Positions 1 to 8,225 of a DNA stretch of 33,354 bases are shown here, in pieces. The number at the start of each line of letters is the position of its first letter. Within the stretch, counting starts at the first letter, position 1. The notes beneath the pieces were generated by a model. That model searched no databases, had not been told where the DNA came from, and saw only the letters and a program-made list of their open reading frames with translations. The position numbers and the translations under genes were made by a program. Source of the DNA: JAEUIA01 sp034440255 (GTDB lineage Bacteria > Planctomycetota > UBA1135 > GCA-002686595); the NCBI GenBank assembly GCA_034440255.1, contig JAWXBU010000080.1, positions 1-33,354 on the forward strand, given 5' to 3'.

Positions 1-1414
1 CGCGCGACCACAACAAGCGACCGGTGAAGAGGTCGAAACAACCGACGTTGTAGTTGATGCGGCCTTGCATGCGCACGCACGGAACGAGCACGCGCGAACC
101 CGCGATCACCGGCGGTGCTGCCGCCGACGTGCGCTGCGCGAACGAGCCGCTCTCGCCGTCCCAAGGAAGCGGCGGCGTGTGATCCCAGAGCTTGCGTCCG
201 GTCACTGTGTCGAACGCGAACAGACGCCGCTCGGGAATCGGCGTCATGATCGTGATGTTGCCGTACATGTCCGATCGGGCCAGCGAGAACGGCAGCTGGA
301 GCGCGCTCACGACGACGGATTCCGACACAGCCGGAGCGACGATGCCCGCGTCGCGATCGACCCCTTTCGCGAGTTCGTTGCGTTCAGCCCGCGTGAGCTC
401 CGACCATCCGCGCGGTTCGTTCGAGTCCCACAGCACTTCGCCGGTGTACGCGTGCAGACACACGAGGCGCAGCGAGTTCGAGACGAAGAGCCGTTCTCCC
501 AGTCGTACGGCGAACAGGGCGTCGCGAGCTTCACGCGCGACATCGCGGTAGGGGTGCGGCGGCATCACGTACGGCTCGGCCCAAGCGTCGGCGCGCTCGC
601 TGGGCAGCGGGCCGGGAGTCGTGTCGGAGTTCGGCAGTCGCAAGCTGCGCTCCATGTCCTGACTGCGTTCCAGCGTGCGGCGCGCTGCGCTCTTCGCTTC
701 GACGAGCGCGATCCGTGAATGGAGCGCCGGTCGGAAGGGATCCTCCGTGCGCGCGGCGATGCGCTGGGCCAGCGCTTTCCATTCGAGCGCGTCGTTCGTG
801 GCGAGATCCGGATCGGCGAGCGCGATCATCGCGGCCCGCGCCCAAGCGTAGGAGGCTTCGCGCTCGCTGCCGCGCTCGAACTCCAGATCGCCGAGTGCGA
901 GGAACGCCGCGATCGCACTGTCGGTGAGCGGCCAACGCCGGCCGACTTCGACGAGTGCTTCCGCGTCGTGGGCCGCGAGCGCGACGCCCAACGCGGTGCG
1001 GGCCTCGACTTCGTAGCGAGCGCGGTAGAGCGTCTTCGCGTCGTTCGGCAGCATCAGCAGAGCCGCGCGCGCGCGCGTCGAAGCGCCGGCGTGCACGAGG
1101 CCGTCCGAAGCTCGCCCGGCCTTCGATTTCGGGCGTTCGCCGGGCAAGAGTTCGCCGACGTGCTTCTCGAGGATCGTCTGGAAATCCGCGATCGCTTCCC
1201 TGAAGCGCCGCGCTTCGACGTGACCGACGGCGCGCTCGAACACGGCGCGCACGAGCAAGGTTTCGGGAATCGAAAAAGCAGTCGTCTCGACCACGGCTTC
1301 TTCGGACGGGCGCTGCGCGTGGGCCCAGGGCGCACACAGCACCAAGCCGGCGAACGAACGCGCGAGCGCGGCGAACCGCGGCCGGCGAACGTGGTCTTCG
1401 TCTCGTTGCTTCAT
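1..1414 (-). CDS. PQQ-like beta-propeller exported protein, 3' end off window
   Basis: The reading frame opens at ATG (1412-1414) and stays open to base 1, giving about 471 residues without a stop, so the C-terminus lies outside the window. The N-terminus (basic residues, then a hydrophobic run ending in HAQ) looks like a signal peptide. Residues of roughly 40-290 are alpha-helical and alanine-rich, possibly TPR-like. After that come propeller-blade motifs of the PQQ/BamB type: GEVLWD, GRKLWD and GRLLW at the visible end. The start lies 3 bp after the stop of the upstream VWA gene, so it is the last visible gene of the moxR operon. It shares its architecture (signal peptide, helical region, propeller) with the protein at 8226-10103. 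A periplasmic scaffold or assembly role is inferred only. The family call is firm and the function is not. Confidence 0.8.
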   Translation of the reverse strand, partial: MKQRDEDHVRRPRFAALARSFAGLVLCAPWAHAQRPSEEAVVETTAFSIPETLLVRAVFERAVGHVEARRFREAIADFQTILEKHVGELLPGERPKSKAGRASDGLVHAGASTRARAALLMLPNDAKTLYRARYEVEARTALGVALAAHDAEALVEVGRRWPLTDSAIAAFLALGDLEFERGSEREASYAWARAAMIALADPDLATNDALEWKALAQRIAARTEDPFRPALHSRIALVEAKSAARRTLERSQDMERSLRLPNSDTTPGPLPSERADAWAEPYVMPPHPYRDVAREARDALFAVRLGERLFVSNSLRLVCLHAYTGEVLWDSNEPRGWSELTRAERNELAKGVDRDAGIVAPAVSESVVVSALQLPFSLARSDMYGNITIMTPIPERRLFAFDTVTGRKLWDHTPPLPWDGESGSFAQRTSAAAPPVIAGSRVLVPCVRMQGRINYNVGCFDLFTGRLLWSR

Positions 1415-1417
1415 GTT

Positions 1418-3823
1418 TCAGACGAGTTCGAGCTTCTTGCGCGCGATCCATTCGATCGCGAGCAGCACGAGCGCCGCGATCAACGTGCCCCAGTTGTCCC
1501 AAGCATCGCGCAACTCGGACGAAATGGGTTGGCGTTGTTCTTTTCCACCAGGGAATGCGTCGAGCAAATCCGCGATCTCGGGCAGCGTGTGACTCGTCCC
1601 GCGCGTGAAGCTCGCGATCGAGCTCATGGTCGCCGGATCCGGCGACGGATCGGCGTTCTCGCGCGAAGGCAACACGACTTCGAAGTCAGCCGAGGCCACG
1701 CGCGCGCCCTCGTTCTCGACGAACCCTGAGTACGTACCCGAACGTTCGACTCCGAAGGTCGCGCGGTAGACCCCCGGCCGATCGGGGACGAGCACGAGCG
1801 AGACGTCGGTCGTCGATCCGTCGGGATGCTGCAAGCGGATCGGCTGCGCGGGCCGCTCGCTGGGACGGTAATCCTCGTCCAAAACGCGTGCTTCGAGCGT
1901 GACGCGCTCGTCCAAGTCGTAGCTCGATTTCGACGCGTCGATCTGTACCCGACGATCGCCGCTCTTCAAACGCCCGAGCGCGACCCAGCGAATCGCGTTG
2001 CGCCAGAAGCGCTCGTGGTAGCGATCGCCGAAGCGGTAGCGCCAGCGCCACGTCTCGTCGACCGAGCTGAAAAGCGTGCGTCCCGAAGGAAAGTAACCAG
2101 TGACGAGCAGTGGAAAACGGCCGTGCGCATTGCCCGCGGTCGGGTGCCGCAACAGGACTTGACTGCCCGGTTTCGCGCGCACGACGGGGAAGAACCAGTA
2201 GTAGCCGTACAGACCACCTTCGTCCTCCCACAGTGCGCGATTCTGTTGCGGGTCGCCGACGAGGCGCACGACTTCGTGCGGACTCGCCGCGTCTTCGACG
2301 AGCGGACGGAAGCCTTTGACGGAGTCGGATTCGGCGCCGATGTTGCGCGTCGTCGCGTCGGCGAAGATGGGCAAGAGTTCGCCGAGCGGAGTCCCGACGT
2401 AATCGAGCGGATTGTCGTGCTCGCCCGCGATGAACACGAGTCCGCCGCCGCGCTCGACGAACTCGCGCACGCTGGCCATGAACTCTTCGCAACGTGCCGG
2501 ATCGGGCGAGATCGAATACGGATTCACGTCGCCGAGGATCACGACGTCGTAGTTCTCGAGCAGCTCTTTGCGACCGGTCGGAACGCTCTTGAGCGGCTCG
2601 AGTCCCTTGGTGGTCTCCTGCGTGAAATCGGGCGTCGCCGACAACAAGAACACTTGCACGTCTATGTTCGCGTCGGAGCGCTTCAGGAGCTCCTTCAAGA
2701 AGCGGTACTCGTAGCGCGGATAGCCGTCGACGTAGAGCACGCGGATCTTCTCGGGATTGATCCGCACCGTGAGTGAAACGGCGTTGTCGTCCTTCAGCGT
2801 CTCTTCCGCGAGCGGTTCGACGCGCGCGCGTAACCGGCGTTCGTTCGTCGCCGAGTCGGGCGTTTCGGGCGGCGCGACGAGCACGACTTTCGCGCCCTTT
2901 TCGTCGAGGTCGACGTCGGCTTCGGTGATCGGACGAGCAGCCGAACCGTCCGACGGTAGTTCTTCGAGAACGACGCGCGCTTGACCGCCGCTCGCGATGC
3001 CGCGCGCCAGGACGCGCACGCTGACCACGATTTCGTCACCGTCGAGCACGCTCGTCGGGGCTTCGGCGAGTTCGATCACGAGATTCTTCTCGGGCCGCGT
3101 GTCGCCGACGACGAGCGTGTGCACCGGGATGCCCGCCGCGTTTGCCGCACGCGCGGCTTCGAGCACCGGCAAACCGCCGTTGTTGCGTCCGTCGGACACG
3201 ATAACGATGTCGGTCACGTGTCGACCGCGGTGAGTCGCGACTGCGGCTTGCAGCCCGTCGCCCAGATGCGTCGCGTGACCGCGACCGGTCAGCGCACTCG
3301 TGTCGGGCATCGGCTCGAGCGTGTCGCTGACGCGGAAGAGGCGCGTCGTGTAGCCCTTCGTCTTCAAGTGCGGCAGCAGAACTTTGTCGAGCGCCGCGCG
3401 CTCCAGATCGACGCGCATCGCGTCCGACGGCGAGCGACCGATCAGAGAACTGAGTGCATCGCGCGCATTCTCGTCACCGGCGTAGTCGTCCTTGCGCCGC
3501 ATGCTGGCGGAGTCGTCGGCGAGGATCACGACTTCGGCGGAACGCACTTCTTCACGACGCTCGACGAACACCGGGCGCGCGATCACCGCGAGCAACAACA
3601 GGAACGCAGCGGCGCGCAACGTGGACAAGGACAACTTGGCGCGCGTCGACAAGGGTTCACGTCGGTAACTGAACCACGCGAGCAGCACACACGCCGGCAC
3701 GACGACGAGCACGACGATCCAAGTCGCGGGCGCGTCGAGCAGGCGGAACGTCTCGCGCACACCGGTTCCGACGGTCGACTCAGCCGCACTCTGAGCGAAA
3801 AAGAGGCTGAAAAATGCGTTCAT
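1418..3823 (-). CDS. VWA-domain membrane protein with GATase1-like region
   Basis: 801 residues from ATG at 3821-3823, which overlaps the batA-like stop by 4 bp (ATGA). A much longer reading frame exists upstream, but it is antisense noise inside batA. Hydrophobic segments at about 34-51 and 69-83 are followed by a von Willebrand factor A domain whose MIDAS motif DxSxS is D103-S105-S107; a later VSDGRNN belongs to the same fold. The middle (about 365-560) has the beta-strand pattern and the GGGLVFIAGEHD stretch seen in class I glutamine-amidotransferase-like domains of such proteins, without an obvious catalytic Cys. A beta-rich region and a C-terminal membrane helix (NWGTLIAALVLLAIEW) finish it. 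Members of this type sit with MoxR/DUF58/BatA and are thought to act with the MoxR ATPase at the membrane. The exact role is unknown. Confidence 0.85.
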   Translation of the reverse strand: MNAFFSLFFAQSAAESTVGTGVRETFRLLDAPATWIVVLVVVPACVLLAWFSYRREPLSTRAKLSLSTLRAAAFLLLLAVIARPVFVERREEVRSAEVVILADDSASMRRKDDYAGDENARDALSSLIGRSPSDAMRVDLERAALDKVLLPHLKTKGYTTRLFRVSDTLEPMPDTSALTGRGHATHLGDGLQAAVATHRGRHVTDIVIVSDGRNNGGLPVLEAARAANAAGIPVHTLVVGDTRPEKNLVIELAEAPTSVLDGDEIVVSVRVLARGIASGGQARVVLEELPSDGSAARPITEADVDLDEKGAKVVLVAPPETPDSATNERRLRARVEPLAEETLKDDNAVSLTVRINPEKIRVLYVDGYPRYEYRFLKELLKRSDANIDVQVFLLSATPDFTQETTKGLEPLKSVPTGRKELLENYDVVILGDVNPYSISPDPARCEEFMASVREFVERGGGLVFIAGEHDNPLDYVGTPLGELLPIFADATTRNIGAESDSVKGFRPLVEDAASPHEVVRLVGDPQQNRALWEDEGGLYGYYWFFPVVRAKPGSQVLLRHPTAGNAHGRFPLLVTGYFPSGRTLFSSVDETWRWRYRFGDRYHERFWRNAIRWVALGRLKSGDRRVQIDASKSSYDLDERVTLEARVLDEDYRPSERPAQPIRLQHPDGSTTDVSLVLVPDRPGVYRATFGVERSGTYSGFVENEGARVASADFEVVLPSRENADPSPDPATMSSIASFTRGTSHTLPEIADLLDAFPGGKEQRQPISSELRDAWDNWGTLIAALVLLAIEWIARKKLELV

Positions 3824-6066
3824 CGGCCGACGCTCCGCTTGCGTCCGAGAAACGCCGCCCACAACGATTCGAGGACGAGCGCGATCAAGCAGGCGATCGC
3901 GATCGGTCGCCACAGTTCGCCCTTGCGATCGACGCGACCGGGCTGGTCGCTCGTCGACTCTTCGGAAGCGAGGCGCATGTGCATGGCAGTCAATTCGCTG
4001 GGCAGTATGCGCTCGAGATCGCCCTCGGCCGGATCGACGTTCACGGCGAACGTGACGGCGCTCGCACCTTCCATCTCGAGTCGATAGAGGCCGGCGACTT
4101 CGGTGTCCTTGCCCGGCACGGACGGCAGAGTCCAGCGACCGTTGCTCGAAGACTTGGCGTCGCCGTCGAGCGCGCGGCGTGCACCGTCGGGACGCACGAG
4201 CGTCGGATTGCGCGGGAAATGACCGACCTCGGTCGTGAGCGGTGTGCCGGGTGCGACGTTGCGCGGAGGCTCTTCGCTGGAACCTGCGTAGTGCAGCCAT
4301 TCGTGGACGAGCGGCACCAGCGTCGCCGGTGATTCGGGCAGTCGCGTCCAGGCTGGATCGATCGTCGTCGTCCACAGGAAAACGCGGCCGCGGTCGTACG
4401 TGCGCTCGACGAGCAACGGGTTCGCGCCGTCGTCGTCGATCGTCGCGAGCACGCGCGCGCCATCGAGCGGTCGAGCGGCGACGAACTCGTAGATGGGCAC
4501 TTCGGTGAGCAGCGGTTTGAAGCGTTCGTCGGCGAAGAACGACAAAGCGGGGTGCGCTTCGTCGAACGCTTTGACGCGGAAATACGTGTCGGAACGCGAG
4601 CGCACGGCGACGCGTTCCCCGAGCATCGCCGGCAGGAGTCCGCTGCCGTCCGCGCGGTACAAGCGCGCATTCGTCGCGGCCGCATCGACGCGGTCGCCGA
4701 GCGAAACGACGAGCGATCGGCCGGCCGCGATCGCGGCTTCGAGTTTGTCGACGACGGCTGTCGGCAGGCTTTCGACGTTCGCGAGCCAGATCACGTCGTA
4801 CTGCGTGAAGTCGAGATCGGCCGCGGACAATTCCTCGGGAGCGATCTCGCGTGCGTCGAACGGCGCGCGCGAGCGGTCGAGCGCGGCGTCGCCGTACGGC
4901 TCGATGATCGTGCGCACGTAGCCGACCTCGTCTTCCTCGAGGATCGCGCCGGGAGCACCGTTGACGAGCAGTACGCGCACGGGCGGCGGCACCGACACGA
5001 CGCGCGAGCGCAGGTTGTCGAACGCGAGTCGATCGCCATCTTCGAGTCGTGCGGTGAGCACGTGCTCGCCCGCGTTCTTGAACGCGACCGAGAACACGAC
5101 TTGCGCCCGACCGCGCGCCGGAACGTCGACCGTTTCGCTCGGACGGCGTTCCCCGTCGACTTCCAAGACGACGCGCACGCCGCTCTTCGTGTTCGGGCCG
5201 AAATTGCGCAACTCGACGCCGATTTCCGCGGGTTGATTCGGGCCGGGCAGACGCGTGAGGGGTTCGACGGCAGCGATGGCGAGGTTGGCGGGCAGCGGAT
5301 CCGAACCGGCGAGTCCTTCGACCACGACGGTGACGTCGAGCGCACGCAGCTCGTCGATCACCTGCGCGAGCGCCGTACGACCGGTCTGCTCCTCGGTCTT
5401 GTCCGCGCCCGTGTGGAAGACGCGCGCTTGCATGTCCGTCAAGAACAGGACTTCGAGCCGACCGGCAGCGCCCACGCCTGGATCGCTGGGGCCTTCCTTG
5501 GCGCGTTGCAACACGTCGGCGAGTGCAGCAGCGAACTCGATGGGTTCGTCGGTCGGCGTCGAGAGCGTGTCGAGCATCGACAGCGCTTGTTCGGGTGTCG
5601 TCCACGACAAGAGGCGCGGATATTGGCCGGCGTAGATCAGACGCACGCGGTCGCCGCGCGTGCCCGACAACTTGCGCACGAGTTCGCGCGCGCGCTTGAC
5701 AGCGGCGTCGAAAACGCTTTCGACGCCTTCGCGCAAGCCCATGGACGCCGAGCCGTCGACGATGACGACGAGGTCGCGACGACCCTCGGTCAAACGTGCG
5801 AGGGGACTCGCTTCGCCCGTGAACGGTCGCGTGATCGCGAGAGCCAGCAACGCGATGGCGGCGGTGCGCAGCAAGAGCAAGAGCAAGTTCTCGAGTTGCA
5901 CGCGTCGACGCGTCTTGCGATACGCGGCGAGCACGAAGCGCATCGCCGCCCACGGCATCGGTTTGTGCCGTTGTCGATTGAACAAGTGAATCAGAATGGG
6001 GACCGACGCGAGCGCCAGACCCCACAAGAGCGCCGAGTGCGCGAAGCCGCCGATCCAGCCGCCCAT
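3820..6066 (-). CDS. BatA-like N-terminal membrane domain plus VWA protein
   Basis: 748 residues. The N-terminus (MGGWIGGFAHSALLWGLALA) and the segment HLFNRQRHKPMPWAAMRF match the BatA/aerotolerance N-terminal membrane domain: one helix at about 10-29, a basic loop and a second helix at about 61-79. A VWA domain follows, with MIDAS D104-S106-S108 in VDGSASM. Beyond it are beta-sandwich and GATase-like stretches and a C-terminal helix (IAIACLIALVLESLWAAFLG) ending in basic residues, so the bulk is probably periplasmic between two anchors. The ATG shares one base with the DUF58 stop (TGATG) and the 3' end overlaps the next gene by 4 bp. Such proteins are believed to be MoxR partners. The name BatA is by architecture only. 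Confidence 0.88.
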   Translation of the reverse strand: MGGWIGGFAHSALLWGLALASVPILIHLFNRQRHKPMPWAAMRFVLAAYRKTRRRVQLENLLLLLLRTAAIALLALAITRPFTGEASPLARLTEGRRDLVVIVDGSASMGLREGVESVFDAAVKRARELVRKLSGTRGDRVRLIYAGQYPRLLSWTTPEQALSMLDTLSTPTDEPIEFAAALADVLQRAKEGPSDPGVGAAGRLEVLFLTDMQARVFHTGADKTEEQTGRTALAQVIDELRALDVTVVVEGLAGSDPLPANLAIAAVEPLTRLPGPNQPAEIGVELRNFGPNTKSGVRVVLEVDGERRPSETVDVPARGRAQVVFSVAFKNAGEHVLTARLEDGDRLAFDNLRSRVVSVPPPVRVLLVNGAPGAILEEDEVGYVRTIIEPYGDAALDRSRAPFDAREIAPEELSAADLDFTQYDVIWLANVESLPTAVVDKLEAAIAAGRSLVVSLGDRVDAAATNARLYRADGSGLLPAMLGERVAVRSRSDTYFRVKAFDEAHPALSFFADERFKPLLTEVPIYEFVAARPLDGARVLATIDDDGANPLLVERTYDRGRVFLWTTTIDPAWTRLPESPATLVPLVHEWLHYAGSSEEPPRNVAPGTPLTTEVGHFPRNPTLVRPDGARRALDGDAKSSSNGRWTLPSVPGKDTEVAGLYRLEMEGASAVTFAVNVDPAEGDLERILPSELTAMHMRLASEESTSDQPGRVDRKGELWRPIAIACLIALVLESLWAAFLGRKRSVGR

Positions 6067-6983
6067 CAGACGCGTCTCCCGCCGCGCGCTCGCGCTGTTC
6101 GGTGAGCGAGGTACGTCGACAACGCGGCTTCGAGCCCGACGTTCGTCGTGAGCGACACGAAGTCGATGCGCAGCAAGCTCGCTTGGCGCATCAATTCACG
6201 GCGGTGTTTCTCCATCTCCTCCAGGTACGCCGCTCGCAGCGCGCGCGGATCGATGCGTTGGATGCCGCTGCCCTCGAGCCCGTCGAGTTTCAGGAGCGTC
6301 TTGAAATCGAACTCGAGTTCTTCGGGGTCGAGCACTTGGAAGAGGATCGGTTCGTGTCCCGCGTGCACGAGTCGACGCAGACCGGCCGTGATGAGTTCGG
6401 GTTCGTCGAAGAAGTCCGAAAAGATGCAGACGATGCCGCGACTCCTCAGCTTGGGCGCCATCCAATCGATCGTCGAACCGATCTTGGTCGGGCCCTTGGC
6501 TTCGGTTTTCGTCAGCGTGTCGAGGATCGCTGCGCGCTGACCCGCGCCGTTGCCGGGCGGCACTTTGGCGCGGAATCCCTCGTCGAAAACGACCAAACCG
6601 GCCGTGTCGCGCTGTTGAATGACGAGGTGCGCGATCGCCGCGACGGCCCAGCGCGCGTAGTCGAGCTTCGTCCACGCGAGCGAGCCGTACGCCATCGATT
6701 CACTGGCATCGAGCAGCAAGTGACAGACGAGGTTCGTCTCCTCGACGTACTGCTTCACGACCAAGCGGTCGGAGCGCGCGAACACTTTCCAGTCGACGCG
6801 TTTCAGTTCGTCGCCGGGTACGTACTCGCGGTGCTGCGCGAATTCGACGGACGATCCGAGCCGCGCCGAGCGGTGTTGACCGGCCATGAAGCCCTCGACG
6901 ACCGTCCGCGCGACGAGCGCGAGGTTCGACAAGCGGTCGAGCACCGCCGGATCGAGGGCGGACTGGGTCTTCTCGGGCGCCAC
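6066..6983 (-). CDS. DUF58 domain protein
   Basis: 305 residues, starting at GTG (6981-6983). The hallmark DUF58 block is clear: REYVPGDELKRVDWKVFAR at about 52-70, then LVVKQYVEE and the VWA-like LLLDASESM at about 89-97 (D-x-S-x-S). A later FSDFFDEPE segment is also typical. No membrane segment is seen, so it is probably cytoplasmic. Its start lies 12 bp downstream of moxR and its stop overlaps the batA-like start, placing it second in a five-gene operon. DUF58 proteins almost always accompany MoxR ATPases; their biochemical role is not settled, and coupling of the ATPase to the VWA proteins is inference. Length is normal for the family. Confidence 0.93.
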   Translation of the reverse strand: MAPEKTQSALDPAVLDRLSNLALVARTVVEGFMAGQHRSARLGSSVEFAQHREYVPGDELKRVDWKVFARSDRLVVKQYVEETNLVCHLLLDASESMAYGSLAWTKLDYARWAVAAIAHLVIQQRDTAGLVVFDEGFRAKVPPGNGAGQRAAILDTLTKTEAKGPTKIGSTIDWMAPKLRSRGIVCIFSDFFDEPELITAGLRRLVHAGHEPILFQVLDPEELEFDFKTLLKLDGLEGSGIQRIDPRALRAAYLEEMEKHRRELMRQASLLRIDFVSLTTNVGLEAALSTYLAHRTARARGGRRV

Positions 6984-6995
6984 GGTTTCTGGCTC

Positions 6996-8024
6996 TCAGT
7001 TCTTCGCGACCGGGATGCTCGGGACACCGACGCCCACGCCTTCGGCCGGGGTCACTTCTTTGACCATGCGGTCGATGATGATGTCGCTCGTGATGCCTTC
7101 GGCCGCGGCCGAGAAGTTGGTCACGATGCGGTGGCGCAACACGGGGTGCACGACTTTGCGCACGTCGTCGATCGCGACATGGCGACGACCTTGCAGCGCG
7201 GCGTGAGCTTTCGCGCCGAGCACGAGGAATTGGCTCGCGCGCGGGCCGGCGCCCCACGTGACCCATTCGCGCATGAACGACAACTGCGAGTCGGAACGCA
7301 CACGCGTGCCGCGCGTCAACGCCAAGATGTAGTCGTAGACGTGATCGGAAATCGCGACGCCGCGGATCGCGCGTTGGAGCTCGAGCAGCTCTTTCGCCGC
7401 GACGACTTTGCGCGGCTCTTCACCGTCGCCGCCGGTGGTGCGGCGCAGGATCTCGCGCTCTTCGTCGAGCGACGGATAGCCGACGTGCACCATGAACATG
7501 AAACGATCGAGCTGCGCTTCGGGGAGCGGGTACGTGCCCTCTTGTTCGATCGGGTTCTGCGTCGCGAGCACGAAGAAGGGGTCGGGCAATTCGTGGCGCG
7601 CACCGGCGCTGGTGACTTGGCGCTCGACCATGGCTTCGAGCAAGGCGGCTTGCGTCTTGGGCGGCGTGCGGTTGATTTCGTCGGCCAGCACGACGTTCGC
7701 GAACAGCGGGCCGTGCGCGAACTTGAACGAGCGCGCGTTCGTGACCGGATCGATCTGCAAGAGCTCGGTGCCGGTGATGTCGGACGGCATCAAGTCGGGC
7801 GTGAATTGGATGCGCGCGAAAGAACAATCCAAGGTCTTGGCCAGGCTCGAAACGAGCAGCGTTTTGGCGAGCCCCGGCACGCCCACCAAGAGGCAGTGTC
7901 CGCGCGTCAAGATCGCGAGGAGCAGCTCGTCGATCACGTCTTCCTGCCCGACGATCACGCGGTGCAGTTCGGACTTCATTTGCGCGTGGACGACGCGCAG
8001 GCGATCGAGGGCGGCTTCGCTCAT
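6996..8024 (-). CDS. MoxR-family AAA+ ATPase
   Basis: 342 residues from ATG (8022-8024). Walker A is GVPGLAKT at residues 48-55, with the AK variant usual in MoxR. Walker B and the following helix read LADEINRTPPKTQAALLEAM, and sensor 1 and its neighbour read ATQNPIEQEGTYPLPEAQLDRF. These are diagnostic for the MoxR proper subfamily. The gene heads the operon moxR > DUF58 > batA-like > VWA > PQQ protein. MoxR ATPases act as chaperone-like partners of VWA proteins in stress tolerance, metal insertion or envelope functions. Which of these applies cannot be read here. No convincing Shine-Dalgarno is seen upstream of the ATG, and the 200-bp gap before the next operon presumably holds the promoter, for which I see no strong consensus. 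Confidence 0.95.
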   Translation of the reverse strand: MSEAALDRLRVVHAQMKSELHRVIVGQEDVIDELLLAILTRGHCLLVGVPGLAKTLLVSSLAKTLDCSFARIQFTPDLMPSDITGTELLQIDPVTNARSFKFAHGPLFANVVLADEINRTPPKTQAALLEAMVERQVTSAGARHELPDPFFVLATQNPIEQEGTYPLPEAQLDRFMFMVHVGYPSLDEEREILRRTTGGDGEEPRKVVAAKELLELQRAIRGVAISDHVYDYILALTRGTRVRSDSQLSFMREWVTWGAGPRASQFLVLGAKAHAALQGRRHVAIDDVRKVVHPVLRHRIVTNFSAAAEGITSDIIIDRMVKEVTPAEGVGVGVPSIPVAKN

Positions 8025-8225
8025 GGTTGGTCAGTGGGTTTCGAGTTGCGACGAGTTGGCTTGACGGCCGATTTTTGGAACGCGGAGTGTAGCGGGGAAA
8101 GTAGACGGTAGGTCGCGTCGCGAGAGTAAGGAGCACGCATCCAGCGGACTGGACGCTCTTCGACCTATCGACCTTCCTACGGGTCAGCTACAGCACGCGC
8201 GAGTTCGACTTCGAAGCGGAATCGA

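Noticed and set aside
3824..6025. Very long minus-strand frame continuous with the VWA gene (1535 codons in total)
   Set aside because: This upstream part lies entirely over the well-supported batA-like gene in another frame and is arginine-rich low-complexity translation. The VWA gene starts at the ATGA overlap at 3823.
6102..8111. Plus-strand 669-codon frame over DUF58 and moxR
   Set aside because: It is antisense to two clear genes; high GC keeps the opposite strand open, and the translation is charged low-complexity sequence.
8025..8225. Promoter for moxR (TACACT about 80 bp upstream)
   Set aside because: No acceptable -35 box lies at 16-18 bp from the hexamer, so I did not list it as a feature.
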